NCBI GenBank assembly: GCA_022072445.1 | Contig: JAJVHV010000007.1 | Location: forward strand, 54,312-118,311 | DNA length: 64,000 nucleotides | Direction of reading: 5' to 3' | From: Phycisphaerae bacterium | GTDB taxonomy: Bacteria > Planctomycetota > Phycisphaerae > UBA1845 > Fen-1342 | Part shown: positions 9,107 to 18,509 of the stretch, one piece after another | How the letters are laid out: each line of letters begins with the position of its first letter | Numbering within the stretch: the stretch's first letter is position 1 | Notes under the pieces: model-generated | What the model saw: only the letters and a program-made list of their open reading frames with translations | The model's database searches: none | Told to the model about the DNA's origin: nothing | Program-made: the position numbers and the translations under genes

Positions 9107-11206
9107 TCACTGCGGCATGGGTCGCAGCTCGAACTGCCGCACGAAGATCATCAGCGGGCGCGGATCGAGGAAGAAGCGCTGCGAACCGGGCGCGCTGAGG
9201 ATGCGCAGATCGATGCGCTGCTCGCCTGCCAGCAGCGGCATGGTAAGCAGCATGGTGCGCGTGTCGGACGGCACGAGCGTTTCCTGGATGGTGATGCCGT
9301 CACGGACCAGCGCGACGTGGCAGCTTCCGCAGTCGGGAAAGGCGCGCCCGAGTTCGAGGCTGGTGACGAGCAGCGCGGAGAGGCTGTGCGGTGCGCGCAG
9401 GTAGAAGGACACCTGCCCGTCTACGCCGGGTCCGAGCCAGCAGTCGTGTGTCACCAGCGGGTCGCAGAAATCGAACGCGCTCGGGTCGATCCCCAGCAGC
9501 GCCACGTCGCGCGCAATCGGATCGGCGACGCGAAACAGCTCCGGCGAGACATCCGACGGTGCCAGGACCGGCGCCGGCGACGCAGGGTCATACGCCAGCG
9601 GCGTCGTGAACGTGTATTTCATGACGAGCTTCAGGCGCGGCCACGAAAGGATCGGGCCGCGCGTCAGAACCGTCAATTCATCGTAAACCTGCCTGGCTGG
9701 CGCGCTGAGCCACGTCGCGTCAGCGGCCGCCTGCTCGACCTCTTTCGCCAGCGAAGCGTCGAGCGCGTCGAGCCGGGCGTGCCAGCCGGGCAGCAGGTCG
9801 ATGCAGCGGCGGGACTGGTAGTAGGCGAGCGGGACCGCCCGCTGCACGTGCCCGGGGCGATTCCGCCGGCTGGGGCGGCAGCGGGCCACGTACGCGTCGA
9901 CCAGCCCGTGCGGATCGACGATCGGCACGGTCGGGCCGAAACCGAAAGTGTCGTCGCCGAGATTCCCGTTGCGAATCGTGAACTCGCCGTAAGCCTGGTT
10001 GAACTCGCCGACCATCGTCAGTCCGCGCCGCGCCGCGCGTATCTGGCTCAACGTGCGCGGCTGGCCGGCCGGGAAGTCCTTGAAAGGCGTGTACGTCGCC
10101 GATATCCGCGCCACGCCGGTCTGCGCGTTGAACGGCGGCTCTTCGGGCATCCGGGACAGCGCGAACAGCAGCGTTGCGCCGAGTGCGAACACGGTCAGCC
10201 GCGCGGGGAGACGCGATGATTCCAGCAGCGTCGCGAGCGCGGATGCCACCACCGTCGCCCCGACCAGCAGGCTGCTGGCGACGAATCGGCCGCGCATGTA
10301 GTCGCCGCCCACCCACGCAAGGTATGCGAGCTGACACGCGACGCCCAGGCCGAGCAGGGCAGCGAGCGCGCCGAACCGGTCGCGCCGCCAGGCGCCGCAC
10401 AGCAGTCCGCTCAGCGGTGCCGAGGCGATCAGGGCGGCGTGCCACGGCTCGTAAAGTGCGAAGTCGTACAGGTAGCGCACTCCCTGGGCCAGCCGCAACG
10501 ACGCGACGCTTCCGATTTTTGCGTAGCCCGTGTTTGGAAAGGGAAAACCGTAGTAAATCGCCGCGAATATCAGCCAGGCGATCAGCGGCGCCAGGCCGAC
10601 TGCAAAGAGGGCGGCGGCGCGGAATCTGCCACCGCGCTCCGCCTCCCCCAGGTTCCAGACGATCCACACCGCGAGCGGTGCAACCAGAGGGAGCTGATCG
10701 ATGCGGTTCAACGCCAGCAGGCCGACGGTCAGCCCGAACAACGCGGGTCCCACGCCTGGCACGCGGCCGAGCGCGGCCAGCGCGATCACGCCGGCCAGGC
10801 AGGCGTGCGACAGGCTGTTCTCAAGGCCGCTGGTGCTCCACTCGCGGAAACTCCGCGACGATGCCAGCGCCACTCCGAGGAATACGATCGCCGGCGCGGC
10901 GTTGCGAAGTCGGGCCAGCGACAATCCGAGCAGCGCGGCGGCGGCCAGCGTGAATATCACACCCAGCGCGAGCGCGTAGGTCTCGATGTGCTCGATCGGA
11001 CCCGCGCACAGCAGCAGCATCCAGAGCGGATGCGTGAATCCCTGCACGCGCTCGCCCACGTTGAAGACCAGGCCGTGCCCGGCCGCGAAGTTCTCGGCAT
11101 AGCGAAACGAAATGTACGCATCCTGTGTCAGCCACGCGCCCCACGCGGCAGCGCAGGCGACAAACACGCCTGTAACGACGGCGACACTGATCCTCAATCG
11201 CGTCAT
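9107..11206 (-). CDS. Multi-pass membrane glycosyltransferase, AftB/ArnT-like
   Basis: A 699-residue protein. The N-terminal ~400 residues form repeated hydrophobic helices; the rest is a soluble, probably periplasmic domain. After the first helix it has [20 protein letters not shown] and [12 protein letters not shown], the loop wording of GT-C fold enzymes of the AftB-like group, where the acidic residue (Asp30) is catalytic. Such enzymes transfer a sugar from a polyprenyl-phosphate carrier outside the membrane. Acceptor and sugar are unknown. It is the last gene of a minus-strand group after the zinc-ribbon protein (32 bp gap) and a pseudopilin. A GGAGG lies 14 bases before the ATG, further than usual, so the start is likely but not certain. 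Long ORFs on the other strand here are shadows. Confidence 0.75.
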   Translation of the reverse strand: MTRLRISVAVVTGVFVACAAAWGAWLTQDAYISFRYAENFAAGHGLVFNVGERVQGFTHPLWMLLLCAGPIEHIETYALALGVIFTLAAAALLGLSLARLRNAAPAIVFLGVALASSRSFREWSTSGLENSLSHACLAGVIALAALGRVPGVGPALFGLTVGLLALNRIDQLPLVAPLAVWIVWNLGEAERGGRFRAAALFAVGLAPLIAWLIFAAIYYGFPFPNTGYAKIGSVASLRLAQGVRYLYDFALYEPWHAALIASAPLSGLLCGAWRRDRFGALAALLGLGVACQLAYLAWVGGDYMRGRFVASSLLVGATVVASALATLLESSRLPARLTVFALGATLLFALSRMPEEPPFNAQTGVARISATYTPFKDFPAGQPRTLSQIRAARRGLTMVGEFNQAYGEFTIRNGNLGDDTFGFGPTVPIVDPHGLVDAYVARCRPSRRNRPGHVQRAVPLAYYQSRRCIDLLPGWHARLDALDASLAKEVEQAAADATWLSAPARQVYDELTVLTRGPILSWPRLKLVMKYTFTTPLAYDPASPAPVLAPSDVSPELFRVADPIARDVALLGIDPSAFDFCDPLVTHDCWLGPGVDGQVSFYLRAPHSLSALLVTSLELGRAFPDCGSCHVALVRDGITIQETLVPSDTRTMLLTMPLLAGEQRIDLRILSAPGSQRFFLDPRPLMIFVRQFELRPMPQ

Positions 11207-11238
11207 GAGCAGCCGGCCAGCCTCCTGCGGTCAGACCC

Positions 11239-11709
11239 CTACGGCGTTACGCGCTCCAGCGGTTCGGCCGGGTTCATGTCGCCGCCGCAGGTCGGGCACT
11301 TGATGTTCGAATTCCCGTCGGCGTCATAGGGCGGTAGCCAGTCCTTGCCCTCGAAACGGATGCGCGCGGGAAAGCCCTTTTCGTCGTACTGGTAGGCGAC
11401 GCGATGGACGCCGTGGCAGGCCCAGCGGATGCTCACGTACGACTCGGTCTTGCCGCACTTGCCGCAGACGCGCGGTCCGCTATCCACCTTGTCCCTGCGC
11501 ACGTCGCCGCAGGCCAGACAGCGCCAGTCGGCGACGAAGTCGCGCGTCGAGCGCGTAAGGGGTTTGATCTGCTCGTCACGGTGTGCGGCGAAGCGCCAGC
11601 CGGCCAGCGCGGCGACCACAATGAAGACGGCGAGCAAGGCGATGGTTCGGCGGCGATCCGGGCGGTCGGGCTTGATGGGAGCAGGATGGCTCGGGTGTGC
11701 GTGTGTCAT
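11239..11709 (-). CDS. Membrane-anchored double zinc-ribbon protein of unknown function
   Basis: A 156-residue protein. Residues ~20-42 form one hydrophobic helix (TIALLAVFIVVAALAGW). The rest carries three CxxC pairs, CLAC, CGKC and CPTC, of which the first two probably make one zinc ribbon and the last a half or second one. A histidine-rich stretch (ACHGVHRVAYQY) lies between them. I do not recognise a family. It lies between a pseudopilin gene and a membrane glycosyltransferase gene, all on the minus strand with gaps of 140 and 32 bp, so cotranscription with the glycosyltransferase is plausible. Confidence 0.65.
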   Translation of the reverse strand: MTHAHPSHPAPIKPDRPDRRRTIALLAVFIVVAALAGWRFAAHRDEQIKPLTRSTRDFVADWRCLACGDVRRDKVDSGPRVCGKCGKTESYVSIRWACHGVHRVAYQYDEKGFPARIRFEGKDWLPPYDADGNSNIKCPTCGGDMNPAEPLERVTP

Positions 11710-11789
11710 GGGGCATCAGCGCAAACGGATCGATGCGGCATTTTGCCCGGTTGTGGCGAGCGTCTCTGTTTCCTCGGTCCCTTAATCCG

Positions 11790-11828
11790 TTCGTCCCTTC
11801 GTCCCTTCGTCCCTTCGTCCCCTAGTCC
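11790..11828. repeat. Octanucleotide array TTCGTCCC (complement of ACGAAGGG)
   Basis: Four exact 8-bp units, 11790-11821, followed by degenerate CTAGTCCC/GGCCCCTC units up to the stop codon of the pseudopilin gene. It occupies the 3' spacer of that minus-strand gene. Same octamer family as the arrays in the UvrA-like gene, with GG as the variable pair. Confidence 0.92.
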
Positions 11829-11849
11829 CGCGGCCCCTCGGCCCCTCTC

Positions 11850-12683
11850 TTAGTAAACGGGATACCGCCCCGTCCACCACCACAGTTGCGCCTTGGAGAA
11901 GTTGTAGTGCGTGCGGTCGCTGTAGGGGTGGTAATTGCAGAAATAGCAGTCGCCGCCCTTGCAGTCTTCGTAGACCGGCTGAATCTTCTCCTTGAGCATC
12001 TCGCGCGTGCGGACGCGATGCACCGCGCCGTCCATGCTCGCGATGTTGATCGAGCCCAGGTGACGGTCGGTCAGCCAGGTGGGGCCGGCGTACCACGAGC
12101 GGGCACCGTCGTCCCAGACCAGCCGTCCGCCGTCGCGCCAGCGCTCGAAATTCCCGTCCAGCACCACGTCCTGGTCGGGCCCGACTTCGGCCAGCAGGAT
12201 CGTGAAAGGCGGGCGGGTGGGCGGATAGCGGTCGATGTTGAACGACTGCGGCTCGTGAAAGTGCCGCAGGATGTAGTTCATGCCGTAGCCGCACGAGGGC
12301 ACGCGGCCGTTCACGTGCTCGCGGCCGGTGCGCACGGCGTCGAAATCGAAGCGGGCGCGGATCGGGTCGCCTGGACACACGAACAGCTTCCCGTCGCCGA
12401 CGTAGGTGGGGAACAGCTTGTAGAACCACAGGTCGGGCTTTTGCACGCCCCACTGCGCCTCGCTCCACAGGTTGTGCGGCATGTAGCCGCGATGCTCGAG
12501 CTGATACGTCAGCAGCGCCGTCGTGATCTGCCGCAGGTTCGATCCGCACGCGGCGGCGGCGGCCTGTTTGCGCGCATCCTGCAGCGCCGGCAGCAGCAGC
12601 GATATCAATAGCGCGATGATCGCGATGACGACCAGCAGCTCGATCAAAGTGAATGCGCGTGGGCGGCGGCGAATCGTGAGCAT
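11850..12683 (-). CDS. Pseudopilin-like protein with prepilin cleavage motif and H-x9-DG
   Basis: A 277-residue protein. [20 protein letters not shown] at residues 7-26 is a type IV prepilin signal: a leader peptidase would cut before Phe and methylate it, and the helix then packs in a pseudopilus. The cysteine-containing CGSNLRQI follows, as in the large planctomycete pseudopilin family. Near the C-terminus [12 protein letters not shown] fits the H-x9-DG motif typical of that family. The protein ends in an aromatic, cysteine-bearing tail ([14 protein letters not shown]). The ATG at 12683 has GAGGAG eight bases upstream; the open frame further upstream has no such signal. A type II secretion or competence-like pseudopilus is the likely setting, but no assembly genes lie nearby. 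Confidence 0.9.
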   Translation of the reverse strand: MLTIRRRPRAFTLIELLVVIAIIALLISLLLPALQDARKQAAAAACGSNLRQITTALLTYQLEHRGYMPHNLWSEAQWGVQKPDLWFYKLFPTYVGDGKLFVCPGDPIRARFDFDAVRTGREHVNGRVPSCGYGMNYILRHFHEPQSFNIDRYPPTRPPFTILLAEVGPDQDVVLDGNFERWRDGGRLVWDDGARSWYAGPTWLTDRHLGSINIASMDGAVHRVRTREMLKEKIQPVYEDCKGGDCYFCNYHPYSDRTHYNFSKAQLWWWTGRYPVY

Positions 12684-12808
12684 GACGCACTCCTCAGGAC
12701 ACCAGTAATATTCTATCGGATTGTGCCTCGCCCGTGCACAATGATCCGCCGCCGGATTGACTTTCAGCGGCGATTCGTTGCCCGGTCGGGCGGTTGGAGG
12801 ATACGACC

Positions 12809-14032
12809 ATGAGCGGTGGATCACACTCGGGTCTGGCCCGCGCGGCGCTCGATGCCGGCGAGGGGATTCTGCGTCTGGCGCCGAACTGGGTGCCACGCGC
12901 CTTTCTGCAGCCCGGCCGGCGCCTGCGGCTGGCCGAAGAAGACCTCTACGCTCTGGGCGCCCACCGCGGCGGGATCGACGAGCGCTGGTTCAGCTCGTGC
13001 ATTCCGGCGGACAACCCCGGCGCGCCGCCCGACGAGGGGCTGAGCTACGTCGAGCACGAAGGCCGCCGCGGGCTGTTTCGCGACGCCGTCCAGGACTTGG
13101 GCGCGGCGCTGATCGGCGAGGCGCTCTGGTCGCGCTTCGGCCGCTGGCCGGTGTTCGGCAAGTTTTTCGACAACCTGGGCATGATTCCGCTGCACCTGCA
13201 CCAGGACGACCGGCTGGCGAAGCTCGTGGGCCGCGAAGCCAAGCCCGAAGCCTATTACTTTCCGCCGCAGCTCAACACCACGCCGAACCGCTTCCCCTGC
13301 ACGTTCATGGGGCTAGAGCCCGGCGTGGAACGGTCCGACGTGCGGCGCTGCCTGGAGCGCTGGAGCCAGGGCGACAACGGCGTGCTCGACCTGTCCAAAG
13401 CGTATGCGCTGCGGCCGGGCACCGGCTGGCTGATCGGGCCGCGCATCCTGCACGCGCCCGGCTCGCTGCTCACGTTCGAGCCGCAATGGGCGTCCGACGT
13501 CTTCGCCATGTTCCAGTCGCTGGTCGACGACCGGCCCGTGCCGTGGGAGCTGCTGGTCAAAGACGTGCCGGCGGATCGGAAGAGCGATCTCGACTTCATC
13601 GTCGATCTGATCGACTTCGAGGCCAACACCGACCCGCGCTTTCGGCGGAACCACTTTCTCTCGCCGCGGCCGGTCGCAGAGACATCCGGCGAAGGCTGGC
13701 TCGACCGCTGGGTGGTCTACGGACGCATCGGCGGGCAGCATCTCTTCTCGGCCCGCGAACTGACGATCGATCCGGGCGCCAGCGCCGTCATTCGCGACCC
13801 GGGCGCCTCGGGCGCAATCGCGGTGCGCGGCCGCGGGCGGATCGGAGCGCACGCGCTTGAGACGCCGCAGAGCATCCGCTTCGGCCAGATGACGCGCGAC
13901 GAGTTTTTCATCAGTGCGCCGCGCGCCGCGGCGGGTGTGCGCTGGGTGAACGAATCGCGCGACGAGCCGCTCGTGACGCTGCGTTACTTTGGACCGGACG
14001 TGGTGTCGCCGGAAATAGCGAGTGGACAATAG
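12809..14032 (+). CDS. Mannose-6-phosphate-isomerase-like cupin protein
   Basis: A 407-residue soluble protein. [10 protein letters not shown] near residue 130 and KPEAYY near residue 150 look like the metal-binding His-x-His and the KPE(A/W) loop of class I phosphomannose isomerases, which interconvert mannose-6-phosphate and fructose-6-phosphate. [13 protein letters not shown] near residue 220 could supply a further metal ligand. The remaining length reads as a second cupin-like barrel. It is divergent enough that another sugar substrate is possible. ATG 12809 has GGAGG eight bases upstream; a TTG at 12794 is in frame but poor. The last residues (EIASGQ) and the stop codon lie in a dispersed repeat motif, so the natural C-terminus may have been altered. 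Confidence 0.6.
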   Translation: MSGGSHSGLARAALDAGEGILRLAPNWVPRAFLQPGRRLRLAEEDLYALGAHRGGIDERWFSSCIPADNPGAPPDEGLSYVEHEGRRGLFRDAVQDLGAALIGEALWSRFGRWPVFGKFFDNLGMIPLHLHQDDRLAKLVGREAKPEAYYFPPQLNTTPNRFPCTFMGLEPGVERSDVRRCLERWSQGDNGVLDLSKAYALRPGTGWLIGPRILHAPGSLLTFEPQWASDVFAMFQSLVDDRPVPWELLVKDVPADRKSDLDFIVDLIDFEANTDPRFRRNHFLSPRPVAETSGEGWLDRWVVYGRIGGQHLFSARELTIDPGASAVIRDPGASGAIAVRGRGRIGAHALETPQSIRFGQMTRDEFFISAPRAAAGVRWVNESRDEPLVTLRYFGPDVVSPEIASGQ

Positions 14033-14037
14033 CGAAT
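14014..14037. repeat. AATAGCGAGT-N4-AATAGCG motif carrying a stop codon
   Basis: AATAGCGAGT, four bases, then AATAGCGA. The same 10+4+7 arrangement occurs in reverse at 25206-25227. The TAG that ends the cupin gene is the TAG of the second copy. Confidence 0.75.
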
Positions 14038-14144
14038 TCGCGCGAAACGTCGCGCCTACGTAACAGGCCCCCATGGCGGGCGCGCTGGAGGGGCTGACTT
14101 GCGAGAGCTTAGCACTACGCCGGGCGCAGCGGGCGTCTGACGTC

Positions 14145-16781
14145 CTATTCACAATCTCCGCTCAGGAGCGCGGCGACAAAGCCATCGACGTCGAAGCCGT
14201 TCACGCTGCCGTCGCCATTCACGTCGCCGGCACACGGTCCACAGGGCGGCGCCGTTCCGGTCAGGGCGTCAATGAAAGTGTCAATGTCGCGAGCGTCAAT
14301 GGAACCGTCGCAGTTCGCATCGCAGGACGGGGCGTCGCTTACCGTCAGAGCTGCGGCGGCGCTCGTGATCGTAGCGAGCGCGCTCGAGACCTCGCAATCG
14401 TACGCGCCGGCGTCCGTCAACTCGGCGGCGCTGATGCGGAGCACCGGCATCCTGGTGCCGCTGATGTTTGCACCATCGGCCAGTTCGACGCCGTCCCGGC
14501 GCCATTGAAAGGCCGCATGGCTGTTGGCCGCGACCGCAAACTTCGCGTGTGCCCCGACGCAGACGGCGAGCGAATCCGGCTGCCGGACGAGATTGGGACG
14601 CTGGCCATTGAACGACACAGTAACTGTGAAATTCGCTACCGCCATGTCCAAGTCGCCGTCACCGTCCAGATCGCCCAGCGCGACGGCATCTGGGAGGTAA
14701 CCAGCGCCGAAGGACCAGCCGAACGCAAATGCCGCGCTTCCGTCATTGACGAGCGCGCTGGTTGAATGGCTGTCATGGTTCGCCACCGCCATGTCCAGGT
14801 CGCCGTCGCCGTCCAAGTCGCCCAGCGCGAGTCCCAACGGCCACCGATGTACAGGGAAGGTCGCCACGGCGCCAAACGTCCCGTCGCCGTCGTTCAGCAA
14901 CACGTCAGCGCTTCGCTCGGCGGCGCACGCCACCGCCACGTCGAGGTCGCCGTCACCGTCAAGGTCGCCCAGTGCGACGGAACTCGGACCGCCACCGACG
15001 GGGTAATTCACCGGCGGTGAGAAGGTCCCGTCTCCGGTGCCAAGCACGACACTCGTAGAGGCGCTGTAGAAATTGGCGGTCACGATGTCGAGGTCGCCGT
15101 CGTCATCCAGGTCACCCATCGCGACCGACAACGGTCCATCCGCGACGAGGTAATTCACCGCAGTCGCGAACGTCCCGTCACCGTCGTTGAGAAGTACGCT
15201 GACGTTGCTTCCGTTGGACGCGTTCGCCACCGCCATGTCCAGGTCGCCGTCGTCATCGACATCCCCCAGCGCGACAGACTCGGGGCCGTCGCCAACCGCG
15301 TATTGAACAGACGCTGCAAATGTGCTGTCGCCGTCGTTCAGCAGCACGCTCACGTCGTCACTCAAGTCATTCGTAACGACGATGTCCAGGTCGGCGTCAC
15401 CGTCCAAGTCCCCCATGGCGACGCCTGATGGCCCCGCGCCCACGGCAAGGGCAGCGCCCACGTCGAGTGCTCCGGCGCCGTCATTCAGCATCACGCTGGC
15501 CGTGTTGTCGAGCTTATTCGCAACCGCCACGTCCAGATCGCCGTCGCCGTCCACGTCCCCCAGTTCGACCGCTTGCGGCCCGATTCCAGCCCGGTAGTCT
15601 CTGCGGCCTGCAAGTGACGCGTCTCCATTGTTCATCAACACGCCGACGTAGTTACCGAGGTAGTTCGCCACAACCACGTCCAGATCGTGATCCCCGTCGA
15701 CGTCACCCAGCGCGGCCGACAGTGGCGCCTCCCCAACGCCGTATTGCGCCGAAAACGCGAACGTCCCGTCGGAATTGTTGCATAGGACAACGCCATTGGG
15801 AACGACGATGTCCAGGTCGCCATCGGCGTCGAGGTCGCCCATCGTGACGGTCCGCGGCGTGGCACCGGCCGCGTAGACCCGTCGGTCGACGAAGCTGCCG
15901 CTGCCATCGTTGAACCAGACGCTGACGCTGCTCGCACCGCTGTTTGCCGCCGCCATGTCCAGGTCGCCGTCGCCGTCCACGTCGCCCAGACATACACCCG
16001 TCGGCACGCTTTCCGAGAAATAGCCCACGCGACCCGAGAACGTCCCGTTCCCACCATTGCGCAGCACACTGACGCTCTGGCCGCGCCAGTTCGCCACGGC
16101 GGCGTCGAGGTCGCCGTCGCCATCCAGATCGCCCAGCGCGACCGAATGAAGCTCACCGCCGGCGCTGTAAGCGACCGGCGCGGCGAACGTCGCGCCCCCA
16201 TTGTTGAGCAGCACGTTCAACTTTTTGCCCGCCGTAACCACGTCCACGTCGCCGTCGCCGTCAACGTCGCCCAGCGCGACGGAGACGGGCTCGTTCCCCG
16301 CGGAGTAGTTGAACGAGGCGCTGAACGCTCCCGCGCCACTGTTCCGGATGACGCTGACATCATCGCTGAGCCAGCTGGCAGCGACGATGTCCAGGTCGCC
16401 GTCACCGTCCAGATCACCCAGCGCGACCGAGCGAGGTCCGTCTCCGACCGTGCGAATCAGGGGGGCGGTGAACACTCCCGATCCGTCATTGAACAGGATG
16501 TTTACGTCGTTACTCTCGAAATTCGCGACAACCAGGTCAACGTCCCCGTCACCGTCCAAGTCGCCGAGCCCCACCGACTCGGGCGCATCACCAGCACCGA
16601 TCGCTCGCTCTGGGAATTCGATGACTTGCCCGATTGCCGGCGATACCAGACTGTATCCAGCGGTAGCCGCCAGCATTGCGCACAGGGCCACACGCAGCAC
16701 GACGCGATCGACGAGTGCATCGGCGGCAACGTGGGACGTGGAAGTCTGACCGATCAACGTCGAGCGACGGTTACGCTTCAT
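14145..16781 (-). CDS. Secreted FG-GAP/VCBS-repeat protein with Ig-like domain and dockerin
   Basis: An 878-residue exported protein. A long hydrophobic signal (VALCAMLAATAGYSLVSPAIG) is followed by 14 repeats of about 45-50 residues, each with a calcium-binding GDLDGDGDLD-type loop and a following SVLLNDGDGTF strand, as in FG-GAP/VCBS propellers; 14 blades suggest two seven-bladed propellers. Then comes an Ig-like domain (~710-800, FQWRRDGVELAD and DAGAYDCEV). A C-terminal dockerin has two loops, CDANCDGSIDARDIDTF and CAGDVNGDGSVNGFDVDGF, spaced by CGPC. Such proteins are surface or matrix binding proteins; ligand unknown. The underlying DNA is itself tandemly repetitive. ATG 16781 has GGAG ten bases upstream and is followed by a basic signal start; the frame is open to 17000 but the extension looks non-coding. 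Confidence 0.92.
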   Translation of the reverse strand: MKRNRRSTLIGQTSTSHVAADALVDRVVLRVALCAMLAATAGYSLVSPAIGQVIEFPERAIGAGDAPESVGLGDLDGDGDVDLVVANFESNDVNILFNDGSGVFTAPLIRTVGDGPRSVALGDLDGDGDLDIVAASWLSDDVSVIRNSGAGAFSASFNYSAGNEPVSVALGDVDGDGDVDVVTAGKKLNVLLNNGGATFAAPVAYSAGGELHSVALGDLDGDGDLDAAVANWRGQSVSVLRNGGNGTFSGRVGYFSESVPTGVCLGDVDGDGDLDMAAANSGASSVSVWFNDGSGSFVDRRVYAAGATPRTVTMGDLDADGDLDIVVPNGVVLCNNSDGTFAFSAQYGVGEAPLSAALGDVDGDHDLDVVVANYLGNYVGVLMNNGDASLAGRRDYRAGIGPQAVELGDVDGDGDLDVAVANKLDNTASVMLNDGAGALDVGAALAVGAGPSGVAMGDLDGDADLDIVVTNDLSDDVSVLLNDGDSTFAASVQYAVGDGPESVALGDVDDDGDLDMAVANASNGSNVSVLLNDGDGTFATAVNYLVADGPLSVAMGDLDDDGDLDIVTANFYSASTSVVLGTGDGTFSPPVNYPVGGGPSSVALGDLDGDGDLDVAVACAAERSADVLLNDGDGTFGAVATFPVHRWPLGLALGDLDGDGDLDMAVANHDSHSTSALVNDGSAAFAFGWSFGAGYLPDAVALGDLDGDGDLDMAVANFTVTVSFNGQRPNLVRQPDSLAVCVGAHAKFAVAANSHAAFQWRRDGVELADGANISGTRMPVLRISAAELTDAGAYDCEVSSALATITSAAAALTVSDAPSCDANCDGSIDARDIDTFIDALTGTAPPCGPCAGDVNGDGSVNGFDVDGFVAALLSGDCE

Positions 16782-17086
16782 CGCAAGTACTCCAGACCGT
16801 TGAGTTGCAGTTTGGGGGCGCTCGGCGACTGACATATTGTAGCGAAACGACGGGCTGCAATGGAACATTGATGTCCGATGCCCCGATGCCGCCCGGCCTC
16901 CCCAAGCGAGGGGCTGGCGGAGAGTTGCCGGCGCCACCGCGGAGCGTGGCGAACCCCAACATCGAGATATGCCTCTCGCTGGCGCTCCACGCGATTGCAC
17001 CGTTGGCGGTAGGGACGTATCGTCCGAGCATACGCCCGGCGGCGTCCGGCGAGGCGGCGCGGGCGAGTCAGCAGGAGGATGGGCTC
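16782..17086. other. Divergent intergenic region, possible minus-strand -10
   Basis: 305 bp between two divergently transcribed exported-protein genes. A TACAAT lies on the minus strand at 16841-16836, 55 bases before the FG-GAP gene, but no good -35 precedes it. I see no operator or other structure. Confidence 0.35.
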
Positions 17087-18133
17087 GTGACCGACCGCAG
17101 ATCGTCCGTTCAGTCAGAGACCGTACGTTGGACGCTCATCGCTGCCGCCGCGCTGATTCTCGCCGCGCTGGCCGGCTGCGAGCGCGAAGTGACGCCGCCA
17201 GCCAGTCAGCCCGCGGCGGGCGGGGACACCCCTGCCGCGCGGACGATTCAGATCGGCCTGGTGGCCAAGAGCAATAACAACGCTGTGTTCCAGGCCGCGC
17301 GGCGTGGCGGCGAGGCCGCAGCCACCGAGCTGGGGAAGAAGTGGGGCGTCAAAGTCGAGGTGCTCTGGCGTACGCCCGACGCGGAGAACGCGCAGGAGCA
17401 GGCCAACAACATCGAAGCGCTGACGCGCGCCGGCGTGCAGGGCATCTCGATCTCATGCTCCGACGCGTCGATGGTCACCAAGTCGATCGACGACGCCGTC
17501 GCACGCGGCATCCCGGTCATGTGTTTCGACTCCGACGCCGCCGAGTCGAAGCGCTTCTGCTTTCACGGCGTCGACGACATCGCACTGGGTCGCATGGTGA
17601 TGATGGAGCTCGGGCAGGTCATGGGCGGCACGGGAAACGTCGCGATTCTCGCGGGAAACCCCAGCGCGCCGAATCTCATCCGCCGCGTCCAGGCCGTGAA
17701 GGACTGCGCCGCCGAGAAATTCCCCGAAATCAAGATCGTCGGCGTGTTTAACCACGAGGAGACCGCCGCCGCGGCGATGAACAAGGTCGAGTCGGTCATG
17801 CGGGCGAATCCGGAAATCACGGGCTGGGCGATGATCGGCGGCTGGCCGCTGTTTTCGGACAAGGACCTGCCGTGGGAAGCCGGGAAGGTGCGCTGTGTCG
17901 CGGTCGACGCCTTGCGCAGCCAGCTCCGCTTCCTGCGGAACGGTCAGGCCGACGTGCTGCTGGCGCAGCAGGTCTTTCGCTGGGGACATCGCAGCGTCGA
18001 GATTCTGCTGGCCAAAGCGTTGGGCAAAAGCGACGTGCTGCCGGCCGGCGTGCAGGATTTCTCCGAGCCGATCCGCGTCAGCCGCGAGAACGTCGACGAG
18101 TATGAGAAGCGTCTCGATGCCTGGGGCATGTGA
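17087..18133 (+). CDS. Sugar-type periplasmic-binding lipoprotein
   Basis: A 348-residue protein. The signal ends in a lipobox, LAALAGC, so the mature protein is lipid-anchored. The body begins IQIGLVAKSNNNAVFQAARRGGEAAA and continues with QANNIEALTRAGVQGI and ARGIPVMCFDSDAAESKR, the wording of the ribose/galactose-type (Peripla_BP_4) binding fold, which captures a sugar for an ABC importer. No permease or ATPase gene is adjacent, so it is an orphan here or serves a sensor. The GTG at 17087 has a perfect AGGAGG eight bases upstream; the ATG at 17079 is out of frame and the longer upstream frame has no signal peptide. Confidence 0.85.
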   Translation: MTDRRSSVQSETVRWTLIAAAALILAALAGCEREVTPPASQPAAGGDTPAARTIQIGLVAKSNNNAVFQAARRGGEAAATELGKKWGVKVEVLWRTPDAENAQEQANNIEALTRAGVQGISISCSDASMVTKSIDDAVARGIPVMCFDSDAAESKRFCFHGVDDIALGRMVMMELGQVMGGTGNVAILAGNPSAPNLIRRVQAVKDCAAEKFPEIKIVGVFNHEETAAAAMNKVESVMRANPEITGWAMIGGWPLFSDKDLPWEAGKVRCVAVDALRSQLRFLRNGQADVLLAQQVFRWGHRSVEILLAKALGKSDVLPAGVQDFSEPIRVSRENVDEYEKRLDAWGM

Positions 18134-18151
18134 CGCTGCGCGCCGGCCGGG

Positions 18152-18361
18152 TCAGGACGGTTTTCCGTTCAGCGCCTCGCGCAATTCCCGCTCGGCGCGG
18201 CACCAGTCCTCCTGCGGCGAGCCGGGCCGCCCGCCGCGCAGAATGTAGATCTCAAACGCCCGCTGCCGAATCTGCTCCTGCGTCGGTTCGTTGCGGCCGG
18301 TGACGCGGCTTTCGGCGATGGTGCGTGGCGTGGAGCTGGTCGTAGTTCGCTGACGTGCCAT
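18152..18361 (-). CDS. DUF2934-domain small protein
   Basis: A 69-residue protein. The C-terminal half, QIRQRAFEIYILRGGRPGSP followed by EDWCRAERELREA, is the complete DUF2934 motif, common in planctomycetes and some proteobacteria, of unknown function. The N-terminal 25 residues are Thr/Ser/Arg-rich and variable. GGGAG lies nine bases before the ATG. It is convergent with the binding-protein gene, 18 bp apart. Confidence 0.85.
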   Translation of the reverse strand: MARQRTTTSSTPRTIAESRVTGRNEPTQEQIRQRAFEIYILRGGRPGSPQEDWCRAERELREALNGKPS

Positions 18362-18509
18362 GAGTTGTGTCTCCCGCGCCCCCGGCGGCCGACCTTTCCT
18401 GCGCTCGCGCTCGCCAGGGGCTACCTATACAGATGTCTGATCGGCAATAATCGTTGCAACCTGAGGCGGGCGCGTCAGCGAGTCACGCCCGCACTCCACG
18501 GAGGACCCG

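Noticed and set aside
9080..11329. Plus-strand open frames opposite the AftB-like gene
   Set aside because: Arg/Gln-rich shadows without motifs; the minus frame shows a regular membrane pattern and the GT-C loop.
16782..17000. N-terminal extension of the FG-GAP protein to 17000
   Set aside because: The extension lacks signal-like sequence and crosses the divergent promoter area; ATG 16781 has a ribosome site and starts the signal peptide.
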